DNA of 7,784 bases from NCBI GenBank assembly GCA_937968025.1, contig CALBSL010000005.1:1-7784 (forward strand), in the 5' to 3' direction. The position numbers were made by a program, and so were the translations under genes. Below the pieces are notes generated by a model. It did no database searches, was not told the DNA's origin, and was given only the letters and a program-made list of their open reading frames with translations. The DNA comes from an uncultured bacterium. GTDB lineage: Bacteria; Patescibacteriota; Patescibacteriia; 2-12-FULL-60-25. Below are positions 1 through 5,785 of the stretch, one piece after another. Numbering within the stretch: the first letter of the stretch is position 1; each line of letters begins with the position of its first letter.

Positions 1-74
1 GGTGTTCATAGGTCATAAAACTTTCTGGCAATCGCCCTGTTGCGTCCCGGGCTTACGAGAAGGACATTGTAGCT

Positions 75-536
75 ATGTTCATGGATTTTGATCGTGATGT
101 TTGGCTGCGGAGCGATGCCTTTTTACGCGCTGATCGTCTTACCATGAAGCACGGCCTTGAACTGAGGGTGCCTTTATTGGATGATATTTTATTATCTTGG
201 GCTGTTTCTCAGCCTGGCTTTCAGCATGTAAGTTTGTTGAACTCAAAGCGTCTTTGGAAAAAAGCTTTCCATGATGTGGTGCCTAAAGCGGTTCGACAAT
301 TGCCTAAACGCGGTTGGTTTCCTCCAACCGCAAAATGGATTCGAGCCGAATTACGTCCTTGGTTTGAGACGCGTCTTGAAATGGCCTTGGCGCGTCATGA
401 TTGGATGGATGCCAAGGTCATTCGAGAAGCTTACAAAGCCCATCTGGAACATCGAGGGTATTATTTAAATGAATTATGGCGTGTGGTGGCGTATGATTTA
501 TGGTATGAAGCGTATGCTTCGTATCTGAAGGATTGA
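75..536 (+). CDS. Asparagine synthetase-like protein (glutamine-hydrolysing type), C-terminal fragment
   Basis: This is the end of an asparagine-synthase (ATP pyrophosphatase-type) domain, the part that adenylates a carboxylate and forms an amide using ammonia. The family signature is clear: residues 19-36 contain ADR, then M24, then the HGLELRVPLLD block that corresponds to the usual DR-x2-M-x2-(S/G)LE-R-P-LD segment. Residues 58-90 hold the later SKRLWKKAF and LPKRGW blocks, like the K-x-LLRKA and PKKGF elements of AsnB. The N-terminal glutaminase domain and the ATP-binding loop are missing because the contig begins here. The ATG at 75 is only the first start in this frame. The frame is open from 12, and the peptide just before it (RAYEKDIVAM) still looks like family sequence, so the true gene starts further left. 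A TAG at 9-11 interrupts the frame close to the contig edge. Such enzymes are common in surface-polysaccharide loci, where they may amidate sugars or peptides. Its stop lies one base from that of the convergent neighbour. Confidence 0.85.
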   Translation: MFMDFDRDVWLRSDAFLRADRLTMKHGLELRVPLLDDILLSWAVSQPGFQHVSLLNSKRLWKKAFHDVVPKAVRQLPKRGWFPPTAKWIRAELRPWFETRLEMALARHDWMDAKVIREAYKAHLEHRGYYLNELWRVVAYDLWYEAYASYLKD

Positions 537-537
537 A

Positions 538-2034
538 CTACTTTGGACTGTTAAAACAACTTGTCGCTGCAAAAATCGTTACGATACCTTGGTCATAGAG
601 AGTCTGTTTGCATTGATAAAAAGGATTGGGGGCATTGGGGACTTGAATACCGGAACTTCTGCTTCCTTCAATGACATAACGGATTGATCTGTCGGTAAAG
701 TAGGTCGCGTAGTTGTTGGTGCGAGCTGCTTGTGCGTAGCTTTCATTGTTGGCGAGTCCTGTCAAGCTATAGACGGGAATAGTTGAATAAAAAGCATAGA
801 CACCATCTTTTAATTCGGCGCCTGCTTCTCCTGGCTTGGCGTATTGATTTAAAAACTGTGCTGCTTCTTGGTGAGGAGTGACCCAATCTTCCAAGGCAGT
901 AAGAGAGAGGTGGCTCCAGGCAATGGCTGCGCACATGATTACTGTGCCAAGATGAATGATGGCAGGATGTATTCTCTGGAAAAAGCCGGACGTGTGTAGG
1001 ATATCTTGGGCTAATTGTCCTAGAATATATAGGGCAGCGAATAAAGGCAGAGTGCCGTACCAAGCCCCGATTCCTGAAGCAAATATTCCATTATAGATCC
1101 ATAAGGCTGTCGTACCGAATAAGAGAGTGAGGACTAATCCATCCATTTTTTGTTTTTGAAGAATATTTTTTATGAGAAAGCTTCCTAGGAGAATGATGGC
1201 TCCGATGAATAATTTTAGATGGCTTAGTTGATGCATCCAGTTCACGACAGGAACAGGGAAAGAGGATTTTAGTTTTCCTGAAATGGGCAGGATACTTCCT
1301 CCGAAGAAAAGATTGATAAAAGCCATTCCTGCGAATATGCCTATAAAAGGGAGAAGAATAAGTGAAAGTTCGCGGATTATGTTTTTCCAGTCAGCTTTCG
1401 ATAATTTCTTTTGCCTAAATCTTTGCCAGGTGAGCACGCTTAAAGCTCCGCCAACTAATAAGATCAGGTCAAGTCGAGCTAGGATCATGAGGCCGAAGAT
1501 GCTCCCTAGTTTTACAGCTTGTTTTCTTGTTACGTGTTGGGTGTTGAGAGCTTGTCTAAAAAAGACCGCGAAAAGGCACAGGCTAAAAAAAGCCAGTGAT
1601 GATTCCATGCCGTTAATGCTTGCGCTTGCTCCATAGGGTGTGAGCATGCCTAAGAAGGCAAGTAAAGCCGTACTGAGGCCAAAGCCTCGATACAGGAAGG
1701 CGCATCCTCCTAAGAGGAGAAGAGTGTTTATAAGAAATGATCCAGCTGGAATGTCTAGCTGAAAAAGCGGATAGAAAGGAATGAGCAGAAAATAATATCC
1801 CATGTGTATACCAGTAGTATGATCTAAGCCGGAAAATGAGAACCATTGGCCGGTTTCGAAGAGTTTTCGCACCATGGTGAAATAGGTGAAACTGTCCGGT
1901 GCTAGATAGCGGTGGATATACGTTATTTGCTGTCTGAGGACGAACCCAGTTAATACGACGATCGTGCCTGGCACGATGTAGCGGATTATTTTTAAGACGA
2001 ATAGCTTTGATGTACCTAGCATAATTACTGTCAC
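538..2034 (-). CDS. Polytopic membrane protein, putative GT-C fold glycosyltransferase
   Basis: A 498-residue membrane protein with many hydrophobic segments (for example about 15-33, 77-92, 98-116, 119-133, 144-160, 176-203, 222-245, 273-290, 298-315, 325-342, 358-376) and a soluble C-terminal tail from about 380. An early extracytoplasmic loop carries a PDSFTY motif (46-51) followed by RKLFETGQWFSF, which resembles the acidic loop DDAYxxxRxAxNLxxGxGxxF of polyprenyl-phosphate-sugar-dependent GT-C enzymes. GMESSLAFF (142-150) and LARLDLILL (185-193) match the GMETALF and RPD blocks of the same group. The tail has KDGVYAFYS...VYSLTGLANN (409-430), a block seen in related proteins. Family knowledge suggests transfer of a lipid-linked sugar on the outer face of the membrane. 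Being next to a polyprenyl-phosphoarabinose pathway, it may use that donor (inference). The GTG at 2034 gives the longest frame; the ATG at 2022 is a good alternative and neither has a strong ribosome-binding site. An uncharacterised membrane protein of the same fold cannot be excluded. Confidence 0.75.
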   Translation of the reverse strand: MTVIMLGTSKLFVLKIIRYIVPGTIVVLTGFVLRQQITYIHRYLAPDSFTYFTMVRKLFETGQWFSFSGLDHTTGIHMGYYFLLIPFYPLFQLDIPAGSFLINTLLLLGGCAFLYRGFGLSTALLAFLGMLTPYGASASINGMESSLAFFSLCLFAVFFRQALNTQHVTRKQAVKLGSIFGLMILARLDLILLVGGALSVLTWQRFRQKKLSKADWKNIIRELSLILLPFIGIFAGMAFINLFFGGSILPISGKLKSSFPVPVVNWMHQLSHLKLFIGAIILLGSFLIKNILQKQKMDGLVLTLLFGTTALWIYNGIFASGIGAWYGTLPLFAALYILGQLAQDILHTSGFFQRIHPAIIHLGTVIMCAAIAWSHLSLTALEDWVTPHQEAAQFLNQYAKPGEAGAELKDGVYAFYSTIPVYSLTGLANNESYAQAARTNNYATYFTDRSIRYVIEGSRSSGIQVPNAPNPFYQCKQTLYDQGIVTIFAATSCFNSPK

Positions 2035-2155
2035 TCTAGCAATAAATAGGGGTTAAAGATAGTCCGGTTTGTACGGGGTGATAGCGTATTTTAGGTTGAA
2101 ATATGGCTATATATTCGTGTTTTGTGTATGCTTTTCCCTGACACGACGTGGCTTT
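2035..2155. promoter_or_regulatory. Divergent intergenic region, likely promoter region of the main operon
   Basis: This 121-base spacer separates the leftward GT-C gene from the rightward HAD-UbiA gene, so promoters for both directions are expected here. On the plus strand a TATATT hexamer at 2110-2115 is close to a sigma-70 -10 box, but no good -35 box lies 16-18 bases upstream. On the minus strand TATCTT (complement of 2055-2060) is a weak -10 candidate. No operator palindrome or riboswitch-like structure was seen. The region is assigned by gene orientation more than by motif quality. Confidence 0.3.
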
Positions 2156-3589
2156 ATGCCTTCAAATGATCACTTGCCATTATATGTTGATCTCGATGGA
2201 ACGCTCATCGCGACAGATTCTCTATGGGAGAATATTCTTTTGGTACTAAAGATTTCTCCTTTATCCTGTTTTAAGGCTGGTATCGTTCTTATAACGAAAG
2301 GGAAGGCCGTTTTTAAAACTCATCTCGCTACTATAGGCATTCCTCAGGTTGAATATTTTCCTTACCGTTCTTCTATCGTGCAGATGCTAGAGGTAGAACG
2401 AAAGAAGGGGAGGAGGCTTATTCTAGCTACGGCCGCGCATGGACGGATCGCTCGAGCGGTTGCGCGTCACCTTGGCTGTTTTGATGATATTCTTGCTACT
2501 GAATCGACAAACCTTAAAGGAGAACGGAAATTACAGGCTATCCAATCTCACGCCAAGGGAGGGTTTGTTTATCTGGGTAACGATCGAGAGGATGTTTCGA
2601 TATGGAAAGGAGCGTCTGAGCGTTGGTGTGTCGGGACTACTGAAGATGTAACTGCCTTTGAGAAGGAGCTTGGCGTATCTTTTGATAAGGCCTTCTCTAT
2701 TCAGGGATGGTCTGCTCAAAACGTCATGCGTACTCTGCGTGTTCAACAATGGACGAAGAATATTTTGTTATTTTTTCCTTTGTTGCTCGCTCATCGGTTA
2801 GAAGCTGATGTATGGCTGCGTGTGGGATTTGCATTTCTTGTATTTAGCGCCTGTGCCTCAGGAGTATATATTTTTAACGATCTGTTCGATCTTGAGGCGG
2901 ATAGGCGTCATCCAACCAAGTCTAAGCGCCCTCTGGCTGCGGGAGATGTATCGATCCAGCATGGACTATGTTTAGGGGTTGTTAGTTTTATGTTTGCTGC
3001 TTTGGGGAGCTGGTGGTTGGATCGGGCCTTTTTTTGGTTGCTGTTGGGATATATTTTTCTTACCACTATTTATACCCACCGGCTTAAACGGTTGCCGATT
3101 GTCGATGTGCTTTTTTTGGCAGCTTTCTATGTGTATCGTTTAATTGTTGGAGGTGCGGTGTCTCAGACGGTTTTGTCCCCATGGCTGTTTGTCTTTGCTG
3201 CTTTTTTCTTTTTAAGTTTGGGTGTCGCTAAGCGTTATGGAGAGTTATTGCTGGTTAGTGATCGGGGAGAGACCGCCTCTCATGGGCGAGGTTATCAGGC
3301 AGAAGATCGAGGACTGTTACTTATTTTTGGAGTCAATGCGGCGTTCTTATCATTGCTCGTTTTTACGCTCTACTTTCAGAGTGCGGATATTTATCATCTT
3401 TATTCATCGCCGAGTTTTTTATGGGGTGTTTTGTTGCTCATGAGCTATTGGCTTATGCGTTTGTGGTTGCTTGTGCATCGTCGAGTCGTACGTGACGATC
3501 CGCTGGTTTTTACGTTGAAGGATCATGCGAGCTGGGTCGTCGGGGCTGCTTCTGTGGTATTAGTTTTTTTAGCAACGTGGTATGGATAA
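2156..3589 (+). CDS. HAD phosphatase-UbiA prenyltransferase fusion, probable polyprenyl-phosphate 5-phosphoribosyltransferase
   Basis: A 477-residue two-domain protein. Residues about 8-175 form a HAD-type phosphatase: DLDGT (12-16) with nucleophile D12 and acid D14, the threonine of motif II in LATAA (90-94), and GNDREDV (141-147) as the acidic motif IV. Residues about 190-477 form a UbiA-type membrane transferase with roughly eight to nine helices: NDLFDLEAD (241-249) is the Mg-diphosphate-binding ND-x2-D-x3-D motif, followed by HPTKSKRPLAAG, then RLKRLPIVDVLFLAAFYVYRLIVGG (309-333) and GVAKRYGEL (356-364), all close to mycobacterial DPPR synthase (Rv3806c/UbiA). That enzyme transfers 5-phosphoribose from PRPP to polyprenyl phosphate at the membrane; the HAD domain could remove the 5-phosphate next (inference). 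The frame runs on upstream to a TTG at 2069, but the extra residues lack domain similarity, so the ATG at 2156 just before the HAD domain is preferred. It overlaps the next gene by 8 bases, as in a translationally coupled operon. Other UbiA substrates are possible, but the DprE1/DprE2 neighbours argue for phosphoribose. Confidence 0.88.
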   Translation: MPSNDHLPLYVDLDGTLIATDSLWENILLVLKISPLSCFKAGIVLITKGKAVFKTHLATIGIPQVEYFPYRSSIVQMLEVERKKGRRLILATAAHGRIARAVARHLGCFDDILATESTNLKGERKLQAIQSHAKGGFVYLGNDREDVSIWKGASERWCVGTTEDVTAFEKELGVSFDKAFSIQGWSAQNVMRTLRVQQWTKNILLFFPLLLAHRLEADVWLRVGFAFLVFSACASGVYIFNDLFDLEADRRHPTKSKRPLAAGDVSIQHGLCLGVVSFMFAALGSWWLDRAFFWLLLGYIFLTTIYTHRLKRLPIVDVLFLAAFYVYRLIVGGAVSQTVLSPWLFVFAAFFFLSLGVAKRYGELLLVSDRGETASHGRGYQAEDRGLLLIFGVNAAFLSLLVFTLYFQSADIYHLYSSPSFLWGVLLLMSYWLMRLWLLVHRRVVRDDPLVFTLKDHASWVVGAASVVLVFLATWYG

Positions 3590-4892
3590 CCCCTATCAAT
3601 ATTCTTCTTGGGGAAATTACCCTTTACTGACGCCTAAGTCCGTGGAGCGTCTTTCGTCTTTTTCTCCCTCTCTGCCTGCAGGGCGACCGCTACTTCCGTA
3701 TGGATTGGGAAGAAGTTATGGAGATGTGTGTTTGACAGATAAGGGTACTTTATTAGACACGCGAAACTTGGATCATATACTGGCTTTTGATGAAGAGCGA
3801 GGCATTATCCGAACTCAAGCTGGGTTAAGTTTTGCCCAGTTATTAGAAATTATTGTTCCAAAAGGTTGGTTTTTACCCGTTTCACCTGGCACGAAATATG
3901 TGACGGTTGGCGGTGCCGTAGCCAATGATATCCACGGAAAAAATCACCATGTGGCGGGAACGTTTGGTTGTCATGTGCGTGCCTTTGAGCTTCTACGTTC
4001 GACAGGGGAGCGTATTCTCTGTACGCCTCAGGAGAATACAGAATTATTTTCTGCTACGATTGGTGGATTGGGTCTTACGGGACTTATCCTCTGGGTTGAG
4101 TTTTCTCTTAAGCGGATTGAAACGCCGTGGATTATGACAACGGCTAAACGGTTTCGTTCTCTCGACGAGTTCTTTGCGTTGTCTCAAGCGGCAAAGGATG
4201 AAGAATATACTGTAGCTTGGCTCGATACCACGGCACGTGGAAAGGATTTTGGTCGAGGAGTCTTTATGGTGGGTCGGCACGCCACTAAATTAGAAGTGGG
4301 TCAAAGAACATTGCCTCGGTTGTTACAGGTCTCGGTTCCTTGTCGGGCTCCCAGTTGGTTTTTGAATCGATGGTCACTGCGTACCTTGAATACAGCATAT
4401 TATTATGCACCTTTGCATAAGAGCAAAAAGCACGTTGTTTACTATCAGCCATTTTTTTATCCTTTAGATGCCATTTTGCATTGGAACCGCGTCTATGGAA
4501 AACGGGGATTCCTTCAATATCAATTTGTCTTGCCGCCTGACGAAGCATCGGTAGCAGTGACACGCGTTTTACAACGTGCCCAAAAGGAGGGGTTGGCCTC
4601 ATTTGTGTCGGTGTTAAAAGTTTGCGGCGACCTGCTTTCGCCCGGACTTCTCTCCTTTCCTAAGCCGGGTGTAACTCTGGCTATCGATGTTCCGTTTCAG
4701 GGTACCCGTACGCTCCAGGCGTTAACCGCTTTAGACGCATTGGTCGCTTCTTACGGGGGGCGTTTGTATCCCGCAAAAGATGCACGCATGTCGCCGGAGA
4801 TGTTTCAAGCTTCTTATCCACGCTGGAAAGAGCTTGAGCGTTTGCGTGATCCGGCTTTTCTGTCTCATTTTTGGCAACGTGTTACTACTTAA
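3582..4892 (+). CDS. dprE1: Polyprenylphosphoryl-beta-D-ribose 2'-oxidase, DprE1 family FAD oxidoreductase
   Basis: A 436-residue FAD-linked oxidase of the VAO/PCMH fold, close in length to mycobacterial DprE1. It oxidises the 2'-hydroxyl of polyprenylphosphoryl-ribose to a ketone, the first half of epimerisation to arabinose. Visible FAD-binding blocks are GLGRSYGD (41-48) and SPGTKYVTVGGAVANDIHGKNHH (101-123). By comparison with the M. tuberculosis enzyme as I recall it, Y46, H118, K120, Q312, Q314, K346 and K399 match Y60, H132, K134, Q334, Q336, K367 and K418, so the active site appears intact. The position of the benzothiazinone-reactive C387 is A367, in the block SFPKPGVTLAID. Residue F369 of the same site is C348 here. 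The ATG at 3582 overlaps the end of the HAD-UbiA gene by 8 bases, and the reductase follows after 6 bases, so the three are very probably co-transcribed. No signal peptide is seen. Other FAD-linked sugar oxidases exist, but the match over the whole length plus the neighbours make this assignment strong. Confidence 0.93.
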   Translation: MDNPYQYSSWGNYPLLTPKSVERLSSFSPSLPAGRPLLPYGLGRSYGDVCLTDKGTLLDTRNLDHILAFDEERGIIRTQAGLSFAQLLEIIVPKGWFLPVSPGTKYVTVGGAVANDIHGKNHHVAGTFGCHVRAFELLRSTGERILCTPQENTELFSATIGGLGLTGLILWVEFSLKRIETPWIMTTAKRFRSLDEFFALSQAAKDEEYTVAWLDTTARGKDFGRGVFMVGRHATKLEVGQRTLPRLLQVSVPCRAPSWFLNRWSLRTLNTAYYYAPLHKSKKHVVYYQPFFYPLDAILHWNRVYGKRGFLQYQFVLPPDEASVAVTRVLQRAQKEGLASFVSVLKVCGDLLSPGLLSFPKPGVTLAIDVPFQGTRTLQALTALDALVASYGGRLYPAKDARMSPEMFQASYPRWKELERLRDPAFLSHFWQRVTT

Positions 4893-4898
4893 TTTTCT

Positions 4899-5639
4899 AT
4901 GAATATTCTTATTATTGGTGCGACTTCCCGTATCTTAGAAGAGACGGCGCGCTGTTTTGCATTGCAAAAAGAGCGTCTTTTTTTAGTAGCTCGAACGAAA
5001 GATAAATTAGATATTATTGTTGAAGATCTGCGGGCACGAGGAGCCGAGGTATGTGGCGCGCGGGTATGGAACACGAGCCATTCTCTCGAAGATACCAGAA
5101 CCATGATGATGGAGGCATATGAAAAGCTCGGTTTTATTGATGCAGCGCTGGTTGGTCCTGGTTTTATGCCTGACCAGGCTGATATGCTGAAAGACGTTAA
5201 GATGTTGGATGAATCTTTTGTGACTAATGCGTTGGGTATTGTGCATGTGCTGATGGTAGCTCGAGAGATGGCGTTGCAGAAGCAATGCGGCATGATCGCG
5301 GCGATTTCTTCCGTAGCCGGAGATCGAGGGCGAGCAGCTCATTATGTCTATGGTTCGGCTAAAGCGGCGTTGAGTCACTTTTTGCAAGGGCTGCGTGGTG
5401 AGCTTCTATCTCATCGTGTTCCGGTTTTAACCATTAAGCCTGGTTTTGTAGATACTCCCATGACCGCGCATATACGCAAATCTTTTTTATTTGCTTCACC
5501 TGAACGAGTTGGTCGTGTGATCTGTCGGGCTCTGACGCAAAAGAAGAGTGGAACGCTGTATGTGCCGTGGTTTTGGTATTATATTATGTTTGTCTTGCGT
5601 GCTTTGCCTGAAGCAATATTTTTGCGGTTAAAGATTTGA
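4899..5639 (+). CDS. dprE2: Polyprenylphosphoryl-2-keto-D-erythropentose reductase, DprE2 family short-chain dehydrogenase
   Basis: A 246-residue short-chain dehydrogenase/reductase that would reduce the DprE1 keto product with NAD(P)H to polyprenylphosphoryl-D-arabinose. The nucleotide-binding loop is GATSRILEE (7-15), the structural asparagine is N110, and the catalytic set is S138 in ISSVAG, Y151 and K155 in YGSAK. The segment SSVAGDRGRAAHYVYGSAKA (137-156) and the C-terminal MFVLRALPEAIFLRLKI resemble mycobacterial DprE2 as I recall it, including the hydrophobic tail that may hold it to the membrane or to DprE1. The usual third glycine of the loop is leucine (L13), and the common NNAG motif is replaced by VGPGF (85-89), which also departs from NNAG in DprE2. 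The start is the ATG at 4899, six bases after the oxidase stop, without a clear Shine-Dalgarno sequence, consistent with coupling to the upstream gene. It is the last gene before the hairpin gap. General SDR function is certain; the DprE2 role rests on the tail, motif match and context. Confidence 0.92.
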   Translation: MNILIIGATSRILEETARCFALQKERLFLVARTKDKLDIIVEDLRARGAEVCGARVWNTSHSLEDTRTMMMEAYEKLGFIDAALVGPGFMPDQADMLKDVKMLDESFVTNALGIVHVLMVAREMALQKQCGMIAAISSVAGDRGRAAHYVYGSAKAALSHFLQGLRGELLSHRVPVLTIKPGFVDTPMTAHIRKSFLFASPERVGRVICRALTQKKSGTLYVPWFWYYIMFVLRALPEAIFLRLKI

Positions 5640-5640
5640 T

Positions 5641-5650
5641 AAAGGAGGGG
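5641..5650 (+). promoter_or_regulatory. Strong Shine-Dalgarno sequence not attached to an annotated gene
   Basis: AAAGGAGGGG lies two bases past the stop of the DprE2-type gene and is the best ribosome-binding site seen in the window, yet the next full gene starts about 135 bases downstream. Its nearest suitable start is the GTG at 5656, seven bases after GGAGG. It may serve a leader peptide, or be a remnant of the original start of the downstream gene separated from it by insertion of the hairpin. Confidence 0.5.
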
Positions 5651-5653
5651 CGA

Positions 5654-5754
5654 GAGTGAATCACGCGCTGTCTTGCTGCGGAGTCCGACGTGATTAGATA
5701 AGAGTATGGATCGTTGTCGGACACGTCCTCGCGGCGACAGCGCGTGATTCACTC
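5654..5754. repeat. Long imperfect hairpin with 19-bp perfect terminal inverted repeats
   Basis: The arms GAGTGAATCACGCGCTGTC (5654-5672) and its exact complement (5736-5754) can form a 19-bp perfect stem. Inside it, 5675-5681 can pair with 5729-5735 (two G-T wobbles), and GTCCGAC (5683-5689) with GTCGGAC (5716-5722), leaving an apical loop of about 26 bases. The whole unit is 101 bases, ending cleanly where the pairing ends. No T-run follows the right arm, so it is not a standard intrinsic terminator. It fills most of the only sizeable gap in the forward operon. Possible natures: a small non-autonomous mobile element (MITE- or REP-like), an mRNA processing or stabilising structure that separates expression of the precursor genes from the glycosyltransferases, or a regulatory leader. 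No clear target-site duplication flanks it. No second copy was seen in this window. Confidence 0.85.
5656..5697 (+). CDS. Possible 13-codon leader peptide overlapping the hairpin
   Basis: A GTG at 5656, seven bases after the GGAGG of a strong ribosome-binding site, opens a short frame reading MNHALSCCGVRRD and ending at TAG 5695-5697. It runs through the left arm of the hairpin and into its apical loop, so a translating ribosome would prevent the long stem from forming, the geometry of a translation-sensitive attenuator. The peptide has two adjacent cysteines and two adjacent arginines but no homopolymeric run typical of amino-acid attenuators. The frame may be chance; no family is recognised. 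Confidence 0.2.
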   Translation: MNHALSCCGVRRD

Positions 5755-5785
5755 CCTGATGAAGTAGAATAGAAGATGATGGGTT

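Noticed and set aside
530..560. Bidirectional terminator between the convergent genes
   Set aside because: The two stop codons are one base apart, and no stem with a flanking T- or A-run was found in the surrounding bases.
1283..1636. Plus-strand frame of 117 residues opposite the GT-C gene
   Set aside because: It lies wholly antisense to a convincing membrane protein and is basic and low in recognisable motifs, as expected of a shadow frame.
2069..2097. Sigma-70 promoter with TTGTAC (2069-2074) as -35
   Set aside because: No acceptable -10 hexamer occurs 16-18 bases downstream; the sequence there is TTAGGT/TAGGTT.
2069..2155. N-terminal extension of the HAD-UbiA protein from a TTG at 2069
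   Set aside because: The extra 29 residues are hydrophobic and cysteine-rich without domain similarity. The HAD DLDGT motif normally lies within the first 20 residues, which fits the ATG at 2156.
4889..5387. Minus-strand frames of 126 and 134 residues over the DprE2-type gene
   Set aside because: They are antisense to a gene with complete SDR motifs and show no domain features of their own.
5654..5754. Hairpin as CRISPR repeat pair or tRNA-like gene
   Set aside because: There is only one inverted pair, no direct repeats with spacers, and no cloverleaf or conserved tRNA boxes.
5654..5770. Hairpin as a rho-independent terminator
   Set aside because: No T-run follows the right arm (CCTGATGAAG), and the stem is far longer and more interrupted than usual terminators.
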